Below, in pieces: positions 18,283 through 25,985 of a stretch of DNA of 64,000 nucleotides. The DNA comes from Candidatus Pantoea soli (GTDB lineage: Bacteria > Pseudomonadota > Gammaproteobacteria > Enterobacterales > Enterobacteriaceae): positions 1,550,001 through 1,614,000 of the forward strand of contig NZ_CP032702.1 in the NCBI RefSeq assembly GCF_007833795.1, in the 5' to 3' direction. Numbering within the stretch: the first letter of the stretch is position 1; every line of letters starts with the position of its first letter. The notes below the pieces were generated by a model. The model was not told where the DNA came from. It ran no database searches and worked only from the letters and a program-made list of their open reading frames with translations. The position numbers and the translations under genes are program-made.

Positions 18283-18313
18283 ATAAAGCCGCGCCCGCCC
18301 GGCGGGCACGGCC
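18283..18313 (-). terminator. Probable terminator of the yeiH-like gene
   Basis: GC-rich inverted repeat around GCCCGCC / GGCGGGC just past the stop; on the minus strand it is followed by TTTATTT. One mismatch in the stem and a broken T-tract lower the confidence. Confidence 0.5.
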
Positions 18314-18318
18314 GGGGA

Positions 18319-19377
18319 TCAGCCCAGCAACGCGTGAACAGTGAGATTGATGGCGCCGCCGCCTGTAATCAGCCAGATGAACAGCAGCAGGCCCAGCAGC
18401 AGCGGGCGCAGCCCGGCCTGCTTCAGCTGGTTGATCTGAGTGGTCAGCCCCAGCGCAGCCATGGCCATGGCCAGCAGCACATTATCCAGCTGGTTGATCT
18501 GCGCAATCGCCGCAGGCGGTAGCAGATGAGCCGAGTTAAACAGCGCCACCAGGATAAACAGCAGTGCAAACCACGGAAAGGCGATGCGCTGCCGGCTGCC
18601 GTCGGTCGTTGCAGCACGACGGCGAACCCACATGCCCAGCATCATAAGAAAGGGCGCCAGCATCATGACGCGCAGCATTTTGGCAATCACGGCGGCATTT
18701 TCGGCGTCACTGCCAATCGCGTGACCGGCGGCCACCACCTGTGCCACTTCATGCATGGTTGAGCCGGTATAGATACCAAATGCCGTCAGGCTGACGCCCG
18801 GCAGCAGCGTAGCAACGCTGTGCCAGATCAGCGGGTAGAGAAATATTGCGCTGGTGCCAAAGATCACCACGGTGGCAACGGCAACCGCCACGCTGGCAGC
18901 GCGTGCTTTGATCACCGGACCGGTTGCCAGCACGGCCGCCGCCCCGCAGATGCTGCTGCCGGCACCAATCAGCCAGGCGGTTTCGCGATCCAGCTTCAGT
19001 AACCTTTGCCCGAGCCAGCAGGCCAGCAAAAAGGTGCTGGTCAGCATCAGCCCGTCAACCACAACGCCGCTAAGGCCGACGTCCAGTACCTGCTGAAACG
19101 TGATGCGGAAACCGTACAGAATAATGCCAAGGCGCAGCAGGCTCTGTTTCGCCAGCTGTACGCCGTCAGCGCAGCGCGGCTGCAGGGCAGGATAAAAAGT
19201 ATTTCCGGCGATCACGCCGCCGATAATCGCCAGCGTCAGTGCACCTAACCCCAGCTGCGCCACCGCGGGCTGATTGCTGAGCCAGGCGGTAGCCAGCGCA
19301 ATTGCTGCCGTGAGCAGCAGACCCGGTGCGCGCTGCACGATCCCCTGCGGGTATCGGATAAAAGAAATGTCAGCCAT
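18319..19377 (-). CDS. yeiH: YeiH-family (UPF0324) putative sulfate/anion exporter
   Basis: 352 residues, about ten membrane helices, inner membrane. Family signatures are GLGALTLAIIGGVIAGNT, CWLGQRLLKLDRETAWLIGAGSSICGAAAVLATGPV and GSTMHEVAQVVAAG. Members have been proposed to export sulfate or sulfite-type anions, but the E. coli protein is not firmly characterised. The frame extends to 19512, but ATG 19377 is preceded by AGGAGGACGTT, and MADISFIRYPQGI is a normal family start. The usual neighbours (yeiE, nfo) are absent, so the gene has been relocated relative to E. coli. Confidence 0.85.
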   Translation of the reverse strand: MADISFIRYPQGIVQRAPGLLLTAAIALATAWLSNQPAVAQLGLGALTLAIIGGVIAGNTFYPALQPRCADGVQLAKQSLLRLGIILYGFRITFQQVLDVGLSGVVVDGLMLTSTFLLACWLGQRLLKLDRETAWLIGAGSSICGAAAVLATGPVIKARAASVAVAVATVVIFGTSAIFLYPLIWHSVATLLPGVSLTAFGIYTGSTMHEVAQVVAAGHAIGSDAENAAVIAKMLRVMMLAPFLMMLGMWVRRRAATTDGSRQRIAFPWFALLFILVALFNSAHLLPPAAIAQINQLDNVLLAMAMAALGLTTQINQLKQAGLRPLLLGLLLFIWLITGGGAINLTVHALLG

Positions 19378-19496
19378 AACGTCCTCCTGTGTTGTGGCAA
19401 TCCTGCCCGGAAGACGACATTTATAAAAACGGTTTATATAGTTATATTTAATCGGAATAAGTGGTAAGTCACCGCACAGAGCCCATGCAGGCACGT

Positions 19497-19523
19497 AAAA
19501 AAGGGCTGTCACGTGGACAGCCC
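19497..19523 (-). terminator. Terminator after yciG-like gene 1
   Basis: Stem GGGCTGTC / GACAGCCC (19503-19510 with 19516-19523) followed on the minus strand by T6. It lies about 100 bp after the stop at 19626. Confidence 0.8.
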
Positions 19524-19625
19524 TTCAGGCAGATAGCCCTGGCGGCGGGCAGGTAAGGTGTCAGCGGCGCAGTCAGGACCCTCGCAAAGCCCTGCCGTTA
19601 TGCACGGCGCGCCGCCGGCAATGAC

Positions 19626-19793
19626 TCAGGAGCCGCGATGGCTGTTCTGTCCGCCTTTTTTACCGGCTTCAGAGGCCTTTTCCGGATCGTTTTTAAAGTT
19701 ACCGCCGCTTGCCTGACCGCCTTTTTTACCGGCTTCAGATGCTTTCTGTTTGTCTTCGGCGAAATTGCCGGAACCGCCACGATGTTCAGTCAT
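19626..19793 (-). CDS. YciG-type stress protein with two KGG repeats (copy 1)
   Basis: 55 residues: MTEHRGGSGNFAEDKQ, then two copies of the block F-x-x-[DE]-x-x-[KR]-A-S-E-A-G-K-K-G-G-Q (at ~11-27 and ~33-49), ending HRGS. Very hydrophilic and without membrane segments; the family (YciG, con-10-like general stress proteins) is linked to RpoS and desiccation or osmotic stress, with no known biochemical role; in Salmonella YciG affects swarming. This copy is alone and ends at its own terminator. It reads ASGG between the repeats where copies 2 and 3 differ, and lacks the SSHRGS ending of the others (NSHRGS). Confidence 0.85.
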   Translation of the reverse strand: MTEHRGGSGNFAEDKQKASEAGKKGGQASGGNFKNDPEKASEAGKKGGQNSHRGS

Positions 19794-20028
19794 ACACTTG
19801 CCTCTTTCTCAGTTATAAATAACATGACAAAAAGCGTGTCATGTGCCTGTTACCTGTTTAAGGGTAATCGCTGAATAACAGCCTGCAAGCGTGACGCGAT
19901 AGTTATTTGCGTTGCGATAATTTTATTTTTGTTATTATCAGCAGGATAGGTGGTTAATTATTTTCTGTTGCGCCCGGCTTGCCGTCTGGCTATTTAACCG
20001 CTTCGCCAGGCGCTATTTTTCGGGCAAT

Positions 20029-20517
20029 TTATTGCGACAGTAAACGCTTTAGTTCACTCAGGCTGAAGCAGGTTGCTTTATAGACAACCTCCTCGCTTTC
20101 GCCAGAAAACCACTCGCGCCGGGTATGCACGCTGTCATCCGGCAGGCACCAGGCAAACCACACCGTGCCTGCCGGTGTGCCGTCTTCTCCGCCATCCGGC
20201 CCGGCATAGCCACTGGTAGCGAGGCCAATGCTATCACCCGCCAGTTTCTTTGCTCCGCAGGCCATTTCACGGACGGTTTCCTCACTGACGGCGGTATAGC
20301 GCGCCAGCGTATCGGCCTTTACCCCCAGCACGCGCTGTTTGGCCTGATTGGTATAGGTAATAAATCCGCTGCTGTAAAAACGGCTGCTGTCAGAGGCAGC
20401 TGCCAGCGCCGAGCCGACCCAGCCTGAGGTGCATGATTCGGCCGTTGTCAGGGTCCATGATTTTTCCATTAACAGCTCGCCTAATTCAGACGCCAGATCG
20501 ATCAAATGTTTATCCAT
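20029..20517 (-). CDS. CinA C-terminal-type nicotinamide-nucleotide amidohydrolase family protein
   Basis: 162 residues, a single CinA-C domain. PncC of this family hydrolyses nicotinamide mononucleotide to nicotinic acid mononucleotide. The signature reads TTAESCTSGWV, with Ser where PncC has the second Gly of TAESCTGG, and the second motif is SGYAGPDGGEDGTPAGTVWFAW instead of SGIAGPDGG. These changes suggest a paralogue like E. coli YdeJ that may not have the PncC activity. AGGA precedes the ATG. Confidence 0.8.
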   Translation of the reverse strand: MDKHLIDLASELGELLMEKSWTLTTAESCTSGWVGSALAAASDSSRFYSSGFITYTNQAKQRVLGVKADTLARYTAVSEETVREMACGAKKLAGDSIGLATSGYAGPDGGEDGTPAGTVWFAWCLPDDSVHTRREWFSGESEEVVYKATCFSLSELKRLLSQ

Positions 20518-20775
20518 GTGCGTTTTCCTGCTTCGTTAATATCATTAATAAAATCCGATAAAGGAATTATAGAATTAATTAAGCCGTTGCCTGATTAATT
20601 CCAGCGAAGATTTTAAACACAGCGCGAAATAAACCGAGCCGCAACGTGGCACGAATGCTTTCTGTCACTAAGCTTTAATGAACGGTAGCGCGCAGGGAGA
20701 CACCGCCGTGCCTGCCCGTCAGGCTGGCGTAGCCGGGGTTGCCCGCGTCTGGCTTATGCACGCAAGGGAGAAAGG
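20518..20775. other. Divergent intergenic region
   Basis: 258 bp between the CinA-like gene and the plus-strand membrane protein. AT-rich in its left half (TTAATATCATTAATAAAATC), which would suit two back-to-back promoters. No known operator recognised. Confidence 0.4.
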
Positions 20776-21285
20776 ATGAACAACGATGAACTGAGCAGCC
20801 GGCACTATCCGGTGAAAGAAAACATGCGCTGGCAGCAACGGGAAAGCCGCATCCAGCGCGCGGGCGAATATCTGCTGATGGTAATCGTGATTCTCGGGGC
20901 CTGCGGCCTGTTTTCCAAAGGCTTCCTGAGTGACGGAAAAGCCACCGCCGCGGATGGATCGGTGACGGTGGAGTATGAGCGTTTTGGCCGGGTGCAGAGC
21001 AACATGAACATGCATATCCGCGTCGCGTCGCCCGCCGGCGATCGCTTTACCCTGACCCTCGGCGGGGGCGCCATCAACAGCCTGCAGATTCAGACGCTGC
21101 AGCCGCAGCCTCTGCAGGCGGTAACGCGCGGTGACGATCTGCAGCTTACCTTTGCCACTCACGATCTACGCGCCCGCCACTCTGTCTGGCTGGGCCTGCA
21201 GGCGCAGGCCGTCGGGCGGGTGCCGGTCAGCGTCAGCGTTGACGGCCAGCAGCCGGTACACTTTTCCCACTGGATCTATCCCTGA
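20776..21285 (+). CDS. Unassigned membrane-anchored protein with a beta-rich periplasmic domain
   Basis: 169 residues. A cytoplasmic N-terminus (~1-30), one membrane helix at ~31-50 (YLLMVIVILGACGLFSKGF) and a ~115-residue outer domain of alternating short hydrophobic strands, ending PVHFSHWIYP. No cysteines after the helix and no motif I recognise. GGGAGAAAGG precedes the ATG. It stops 12 bp before the DUF421 gene, so the two form an operon; the linkage suggests it works with the DUF421 protein at the inner membrane. Confidence 0.65.
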   Translation: MNNDELSSRHYPVKENMRWQQRESRIQRAGEYLLMVIVILGACGLFSKGFLSDGKATAADGSVTVEYERFGRVQSNMNMHIRVASPAGDRFTLTLGGGAINSLQIQTLQPQPLQAVTRGDDLQLTFATHDLRARHSVWLGLQAQAVGRVPVSVSVDGQQPVHFSHWIYP

Positions 21286-21297
21286 GAGGCGAAGGCA

Positions 21298-21738
21298 ATG
21301 GAAACGGTATTACGCGCGGCAGGGATCTACCTGATCCTGATGGTGGTATTCAAAATAGCCGGCAGGCGCGCCCTGCTGCAGATGACCTCGTTTGATTTGA
21401 TCCTGTTGTTAATCATCAGTGAAGCCACCCAGCAGGCGCTGCTGGGTGATGATTTTTCCGTGACCGGTGCCGGGTTAACCATCATTACCCTGGTTACGAT
21501 TGATATCGTGTTGGGTAAACTCAAAAACCGTTTTCCGTCGCTTGCTCAGCTGGCAGAGGGCGGCCCGGTGATTCTGGTTGAACATGGACGTGCGCTACAG
21601 CAGCGCATGAAAATGACGGGCGTCAGCGAAGAGGATGTGCTGGAAGCGGCGCGGTCACAGGGGCTGGAGCGGCTGGAGCAGATTCGCTATGCCGTACTGG
21701 AAGTGAATGGCCATATCTCCATTATTCCGGAAAAGTAA
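21298..21738 (+). CDS. DUF421 (YetF-like) membrane protein
   Basis: 146 residues. Three membrane helices in the first 75 residues, with the family core KIAGRRALLQMTSFDLILLLIISEATQQALLGDD, then a cytoplasmic domain with LAEGGPVILVEHGRALQQRMKMTGVSEEDVLEAARSQG. It is shorter than Bacillus YetF because the last domain is absent. The family role is uncertain; some members have been tied to spore germination or to lipid scrambling or ion passage. Pairing with the preceding gene is the main clue. Confidence 0.8.
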   Translation: METVLRAAGIYLILMVVFKIAGRRALLQMTSFDLILLLIISEATQQALLGDDFSVTGAGLTIITLVTIDIVLGKLKNRFPSLAQLAEGGPVILVEHGRALQQRMKMTGVSEEDVLEAARSQGLERLEQIRYAVLEVNGHISIIPEK

Positions 21739-21816
21739 GCCTGACGGCTGTAAAAGGGCGAGGCTCTGTCATACCCTGTGAGCACCAGGAGTAGCCCACA
21801 TTCTCAGGAGGTAAAG

Positions 21817-22098
21817 ATGACGAATGCAGAGCATAAAATCGTTGGTGAGGCAGCCTGTGCGCTGCTGGTACAACGCAGGGAAGTCACGGTATCCGCGCTG
21901 GCGGCTGAATTGACGCGGATGGCCGAAGCCGAAACCGATACAACGCGCATCAGACAAATCGGTGATGCGCGCCAGTGGCTGATGAATTATCGCTCCGCTG
22001 AAGTGCACGACAATCGCAGCCGCTCAGCGTTACGCGGCATGAGCCGTCAGACAGATAGTGTCAGAATCCCTGCCACCGAAGGCAGCAAAAACCGCTAG
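21817..22098 (+). CDS. YmgA-like small protein, first copy
   Basis: 93 residues. The helical block IVGEAACALLVQRREVTVSALAAELTRM, then a second helix ending in DARQWLMNY and a basic, polar tail, follows the layout of E. coli YmgA (IKYEITGQAVLQIL...ALIKQLLVM) and of the gene at 22731. CAGGAGG lies 6 bases before ATG 21817; the upstream in-frame ATG at 21778 has no ribosome site. It precedes ycgZ and so extends the usual ycgZ-ymgA-ymgB operon. Function unproven; YmgA has been called a connector to the Rcs phosphorelay. Confidence 0.6.
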   Translation: MTNAEHKIVGEAACALLVQRREVTVSALAAELTRMAEAETDTTRIRQIGDARQWLMNYRSAEVHDNRSRSALRGMSRQTDSVRIPATEGSKNR

Positions 22099-22241
22099 AC
22101 CCGGCGCAGCCGGCGTCAGTCAGCGCTGACGCCGCTCAGCCGTTTCCGCACTGTTTTGCCTTCCATCACTCCTAATCGCGTTCTGATTTCCTTCCGGTAG
22201 CATTTTTTGCAACAAAATCGCCCCGAAACCTTTATTATCCT

Positions 22242-22269
22242 TTGTACAGCTTTTACAATACCTGTACAA
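22242..22269. promoter_or_regulatory. 8-bp palindrome ahead of ycgZ, candidate BluR-type operator
   Basis: TTGTACAG at 22242-22249 and its exact complement CTGTACAA at 22262-22269, 12-base spacer. In E. coli the ycgZ promoter is repressed by the MerR-like BluR; a long-spaced dyad is fitting, but I cannot confirm the identity. No bluR or bluF gene is within the window. Confidence 0.55.
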
Positions 22270-22323
22270 CTTAGTCAGATATTTTGTCTGATACCTGATT
22301 GTTAACTTTAACGGGAGTCACTT

Positions 22324-22569
22324 ATGCGCCAGAACGGATACACTCCGAACTCAGTTGAGGCGATTGCCAACTATTTCAGCAAAGCATCGCTGCCATCTCA
22401 GCAGGAGACGCTGGGGCAGGTGGTCGTAGAGATTCTGCGCGAAGGCCGTAACCTGAATCGCAAATCACTGTGCACCAAGTTGCTGCGTCGTCTGGAACTG
22501 GCCTCGACCACGGAAGAAGAGCACCATTATCACCAGCTGATCGGACTGCTGTTCGAGCGCGAAAGCTGA
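22324..22569 (+). CDS. ycgZ: Regulatory small protein YcgZ
   Basis: 81 residues. Close to recalled E. coli YcgZ over its length: YFSKASLPSQQETLGQVVVEILREGRNLNRKSLCTKLLRRLE, ending HHYHQLIGLLFE. Small, helical, cytoplasmic; in E. coli it is part of the ycgZ-ymgA-ariR operon that is turned on by blue light/cold through BluF-BluR and alters Rcs output and biofilm matrix. GGGAGTCACTT precedes the ATG. A strong terminator follows, so the ymgA-like gene beyond may have a promoter of its own or receive read-through. Confidence 0.88.
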   Translation: MRQNGYTPNSVEAIANYFSKASLPSQQETLGQVVVEILREGRNLNRKSLCTKLLRRLELASTTEEEHHYHQLIGLLFERES

Positions 22570-22659
22570 GAGCGTATGTAATAAACGTTCAGGTTGTACA
22601 CATGAAAACTTTTCTCTGATAATGCATCACCCCATGTACGACCTGCGACGGGCTGTATC

Positions 22660-22686
22660 GCGCCGTATCATCACGGCGCTTTTTTT
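22660..22686 (+). terminator. Terminator after ycgZ
   Basis: Stem GCGCCGT / ACGGCGC (22660-22666 with 22673-22679), loop ATCATC, then T7. It separates ycgZ from ymgA, unlike the simple operon of E. coli. Confidence 0.85.
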
Positions 22687-22730
22687 CTGCCGCGTTCCCG
22701 GTCGGGGCAGGCAGCATGCAGAGATTCGTT

Positions 22731-23021
22731 ATGAACAACAAAGAACACCAGAAAATTATCGATGAGCTTATCGGGGAAGCTGCACTGACGCTGCTTCAGC
22801 GTTCAGGGCCGGTGAATACCCAGGCGCTGATAGATGAGCTGCGCAATATGCACGCCCAGGCCAGCGATAATGAACAGCGGACAGCAATCAGCGCAGCAAT
22901 CATGGAAGTACGCAACAGCGTAACGGCGGGACAAAAACGCCGTGACAAAAAGCCAGAAAGGGACAATGTGCATCAGCTGTTCAGCAACGCTGACACGCCA
23001 GGCAGCAGTCGCAAGCATTAA
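22731..23021 (+). CDS. ymgA: YmgA-like small protein, second copy
   Basis: 96 residues from ATG 22731; ATG 22716 is also in frame and neither has a strong ribosome site. HQKIIDELIGEAALTLLQRSGPVNTQALIDELRNM fits the two-helix core of YmgA, and a charged, probably disordered tail (GQKRRDKKPERDN...) follows. Placed between ycgZ and ariR as ymgA is in E. coli. Expected to act with AriR on the Rcs pathway; this role is known only for E. coli. Confidence 0.7.
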   Translation: MNNKEHQKIIDELIGEAALTLLQRSGPVNTQALIDELRNMHAQASDNEQRTAISAAIMEVRNSVTAGQKRRDKKPERDNVHQLFSNADTPGSSRKH

Positions 23022-23065
23022 CCAGAAGATGACATATAATCTGACTGTGTAGCTAACAGTACGGG

Positions 23066-23341
23066 ATGAGCATGATGCCGGATAATAATAACCTTTATAC
23101 TGCGCTGCCGGATTCAGAGCTGGCTGCGCATTTTCGCGACGCGGGCAAAACATTAACTGACGAAGCCGCCGTGCTGGACAACGTGATCCGTACGGTGCTG
23201 GCAAGAGAAGGGCGCGTCAGTAACAAATCGATCATTCTGTGCCTGGTGATGGCGCTGGAATCCACCCGCGACGAAGCGGAAGCGGATATTTTGCGCCGCA
23301 CGCTGGAAATTGTGGTGGGTTATACGCCGGACGACGCGTGA
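23066..23341 (+). CDS. ariR: AriR/YmgB biofilm and acid-resistance regulator
   Basis: 91 residues. Strong likeness to E. coli AriR (YmgB): ALPDSELAAHFRDAGKTLTDEAAVLDNVIRTVL, then GRVSNKSIILCLVMALESTRDEAEADILRRTLEIVVGYTPDD. AriR is a small all-helical dimer like the Hha group that lowers biofilm formation, raises acid resistance and stimulates the RcsC-RcsD-RcsB phosphorelay. Three possible starts (23066, 23072, 23075) cluster within ten bases; the first is given. No terminator is obvious, and a gene on the opposite strand ends 41 bp further on. Confidence 0.88.
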   Translation: MSMMPDNNNLYTALPDSELAAHFRDAGKTLTDEAAVLDNVIRTVLAREGRVSNKSIILCLVMALESTRDEAEADILRRTLEIVVGYTPDDA

Positions 23342-23382
23342 CCCTGAGTGGATGGGTGTCCCCCGCTGACGTGGGGGACCTT

Positions 23383-23583
23383 TCAGTGCATAAGATCTGC
23401 CAGTAGTCGTATAGCGGCATCACACAGATGCCGGAACTCCTCATCGCCTGCCTCCGATTTCATCTCATGGAGCGCCAGCGTCACATCATTGGCCTTAAAG
23501 GCGCGATCTTCCCTGATAAAGTCCGCAACAGCTATACCTATCAATGCATACAGATCCGGTGTCAGACGACGCTCGTCTTTCAC
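23383..23583 (-). CDS. Unassigned small helical protein opposite ariR, possible YmgA relative
   Basis: 66 residues from GTG 23583, chosen because GGAGGTGAT lies directly before it; the frame could extend to 23628. The helical core LYALIGIAVADFIREDRAFKANDVTLALHEMKSEAGDEEFRHLCDAAIRLLADL has the rhythm of the YmgA/AriR small proteins: one helix, a short charged turn, then a longer helix. It is convergent with ariR. I treat the relation as a suggestion. Confidence 0.55.
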   Translation of the reverse strand: MKDERRLTPDLYALIGIAVADFIREDRAFKANDVTLALHEMKSEAGDEEFRHLCDAAIRLLADLMH

Positions 23584-23870
23584 ATCACCTCCGATACGTG
23601 TATGTATATACAGTCTGACACAGCCCACTTCATCACGAAACCTTTTTCTCCGCGGAGGCGGGCGCGTCAGAAAATCTGCATCACCACCGTTATAGCTTAC
23701 CAGCGAAGCGGATGCATAAGAGACGGCCGATTATTATCCGGAAGGCTGTATCAGGATATGAACGATTGGGTGGTCACAGGCGATGACAACACTTATCGAT
23801 GAGCAAATCTTATCCGGGGAGCACCTTTTCTCAACCCGGAGAAAAAGGTGCAGAGGGCGGAACAACGATG

Positions 23871-24167
23871 TTAGCGCGGCGCGGCCTGTGCCGAAGCATT
23901 AACCGCCACGTGACGCGCAGAACGGTTCATTTTACGCCGGGTTCTGCCCAGATTCAGTTTATGCAGCCAGCTGCGGAACTGTTTTACCTGCTCACCGGCA
24001 CCGTTTTCATCCTGCGCCCGGCACAGATAAAGCTGACTCAGCGTCTGATGTTCAGCGGCTGTGGCATAAATTTCCAGTTTTCCATCACGCTGCTGCAGGG
24101 CGATGGCGGTGAAATGCAGATGCTCCCACTGGTGTAGTCTGGCTTCGAACGTTTTAAAGTCCATCAT
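23871..24167 (-). CDS. Unassigned 98-residue basic protein
   Basis: Begins MMDFKTFEARLHQWEHLHFTAIALQQ and ends in a basic, alanine-rich tail (GRTRRKMNRSARHVAVNASAQAA). AAGGA lies just before the paired ATGs at 24167 and 24164. No membrane segment or known motif. An imperfect 12-bp hairpin (23821-23851) follows the stop. The tail could bind nucleic acid, but nothing confirms this. Confidence 0.5.
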   Translation of the reverse strand: MMDFKTFEARLHQWEHLHFTAIALQQRDGKLEIYATAAEHQTLSQLYLCRAQDENGAGEQVKQFRSWLHKLNLGRTRRKMNRSARHVAVNASAQAAPR

Positions 24168-24406
24168 TGTTTCCTTCATTTCTTATAGTAAGTTTTGGCC
24201 CTGACAGGGGTATATGCACCTTAGTAGAGAAACCGGAAAACGCCAGCGCGCAGCGCAAGTAAAAGTGTAAATTTTTCGTCAAGCGTAAACCGTGCCCGGT
24301 AGGGTTTAGCGCGGTTTTTAACGGTCAGCCGGGAATAAGTGTCTGGAAAGGCGTGTCCGGGGCGGGAAAGGCGCGTTGCAGGCAAACAGAGCGGCAGAAA
24401 AGAGGG

Positions 24407-24432
24407 CGAAAAAAAACCGCCCGCAGGCGGTT
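24407..24432 (-). terminator. Terminator of the yciG-yciF-katN operon
   Basis: Stem AACCGCC / GGCGGTT (24415-24421 with 24426-24432), loop CGCA, T8 on the minus strand. It starts 5 bp past the stop of the 40-residue ORF and shows that this ORF is within the transcript. Confidence 0.85.
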
Positions 24433-24436
24433 ATTG

Positions 24437-24559
24437 TTAGTCAGGCTGTTTGTCACCGGATTCCGGTGCGCTGGTTTCGTCATCCTCAGGCCGTTGTGCC
24501 GGCGGGTTGCCGTCAGGCTGATAATCAGGATGTTCGCTACCGGCTGGTCGTTCAGACAT
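24437..24559 (-). CDS. Unassigned 40-residue acidic ORF at the end of the katN operon
   Basis: MSERPAGSEHPDYQPDGNPP followed by AQRPEDDETSAPESGDKQPD. Pro, Asp, Glu, Ser and Gly make up most of it, so it should be disordered. GGAGG lies 7 bases before its ATG, 14 bp after the katN stop, and the terminator follows at once. Its composition is like the disordered tail of the Mn-catalase upstream (DPDVNPLTGAEAGSKKPQPKA). Confidence 0.6.
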   Translation of the reverse strand: MSERPAGSEHPDYQPDGNPPAQRPEDDETSAPESGDKQPD

Positions 24560-24573
24560 AAGCGCCTCCCCGG

Positions 24574-25452
24574 TCAGGCTTTCGGCTGCGGTTTTTTACT
24601 GCCTGCTTCCGCACCGGTCAGTGGATTCACGTCAGGATCGGAGGCCGTACGGGCCGCCATACTGTCCAGATCGGCCTGCTGGTCCGGGGGCAGCGTCACG
24701 CTGGCCAGACCATCACCGCCATCCACGGCGGGCTGCGGATTAGCGACATAATCAAAGTTCTCATCCGAGTTCCAGCTGCCGCGTACGTCCTCACCCTCAG
24801 ACATACTGAAGTAGGTGTGTGCATACTGCTCAATAGGCGGCAGTTTGCCCGGCGGGAAGTTGTTACGGATAGAGTAGAGTGCCTTTTCAAACGACAGCTG
24901 GTGCGCAGCTTCACGCGTCATCAGGAAGCCCAGCGCATCTTTGACGCCAACATCATCCGTCACGTTAATCAAACGCTCATAGATGATTTTTGCCCGGGCT
25001 TCCGCTGCGACGTTGGAGCGCAGATCGGCCGTGACTTCACCGATGGTATCCACATAGGCTGCTGTCCATGGCACGCCACCGGAGTTGGTCAGCGGCGGAC
25101 CGCCGCCGTACAGGATAGAGGTCAGATGGCTATCGTTACCGGCTCCGGTAATGGAGCGATACAGTTCGCCTTCCTCTTCTGTGCCTTCGGCCAGCTTGCC
25201 CTTGGCACCTTTATTCAGCATCCCTACCAGCGAACCGATAATTTCCAGATGGCTTAGCTCTTCGGTAGCGATATCCATCAGCATGTCGCGACGTCCTAAA
25301 TCATCATCGCCTAATCCCTGGGTAAAGTAGCGCATCGCTGCGGCCAGTTCGCCCTGCGGGCCGCCAAACTGCTCCAGCAGCAGGTTGGCCAGTCCGGGGT
25401 TCGGTTCACTGACCCGGACGGTGTACTGCAATTTCTTAACGTGTCGAAACAT
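24574..25452 (-). CDS. katN: Manganese (non-haem) catalase KatN
   Basis: 292 residues, dinuclear Mn catalase that dismutates hydrogen peroxide in the cytoplasm. Ferritin-like four-helix core with the metal ligands in sequence: Glu in GPQGELAAAMRYF, Glu and His in IATEELSHLEIIG, Glu in NVAAEARAKIIYE and His in TREAAHQLSFEKAL. The C-terminal ~70 residues are an acidic tail wrapping the subunit, as in Salmonella KatN. Same arrangement as the RpoS-controlled yciGFE-katN operon of Salmonella but without yciE. It follows yciF by 59 bp. Confidence 0.94.
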   Translation of the reverse strand: MFRHVKKLQYTVRVSEPNPGLANLLLEQFGGPQGELAAAMRYFTQGLGDDDLGRRDMLMDIATEELSHLEIIGSLVGMLNKGAKGKLAEGTEEEGELYRSITGAGNDSHLTSILYGGGPPLTNSGGVPWTAAYVDTIGEVTADLRSNVAAEARAKIIYERLINVTDDVGVKDALGFLMTREAAHQLSFEKALYSIRNNFPPGKLPPIEQYAHTYFSMSEGEDVRGSWNSDENFDYVANPQPAVDGGDGLASVTLPPDQQADLDSMAARTASDPDVNPLTGAEAGSKKPQPKA

Positions 25453-25511
25453 AGCTCACCTCGTGGCAAACCGTCATATCAGCGGGCTGCTGATGTGGCG
25501 GGGGCATGGAT

Positions 25512-25985
25512 TCACTGTTTTTCAGCAATCGTTGTCAGTTTTTCATCGGTGGATTTTTCTTCAGCCAGCGTCTCTGCCAGCAGGCTGGCGGCCTGATCCA
25601 GACCCAGCTTTTTCGCCATGGCAACCAGCGTGCCGTAAGTCGCGATCTCATAGTGTTCGACTTTCTGCGCCGCGCCGATCAAACCCGCATCACGCACCGG
25701 GCCGGCTTCGGTTGACTCAATCAACTCCTGCGCCTCTTCCACCAGACCTTCCAGCGCATGGCATTTCATACGCTTAATGCGCAGTTCATTGTGCGCTTCC
25801 ACGACCTGATCGAGACGCTCAATTTGTCCCTGAGTTTCTTCCAGATGTTGTTTAAAGGCCTGTTTCAGACTTTCATCCGAAGCGGCACGCGTCATTTTGG
25901 GTAATGCACGCGTAATCTGCTTTTCCGCGCTGTAAACATCGGAAAGATCATGAATAAAGAGATCGAGCAGGGATTCAACTTTCAT
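25512..25985 (-). CDS. yciF: YciF ferritin-like stress protein (DUF892)
   Basis: 157 residues, four-helix ferritin-like protein. The family pattern is clear: LLDLFIHDLSDVYSAEKQITRALPKM, then QHLEETQGQIERLDQV and GAAQKVEHYEIATYGTLVAMAKKLG; the Glu and His residues of these helices would line a di-iron site. YciF is induced in stationary phase and osmotic or envelope stress; its reaction is unknown. Here only one such gene is present where E. coli has both yciE and yciF. Co-transcribed with katN. Confidence 0.9.
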   Translation of the reverse strand: MKVESLLDLFIHDLSDVYSAEKQITRALPKMTRAASDESLKQAFKQHLEETQGQIERLDQVVEAHNELRIKRMKCHALEGLVEEAQELIESTEAGPVRDAGLIGAAQKVEHYEIATYGTLVAMAKKLGLDQAASLLAETLAEEKSTDEKLTTIAEKQ

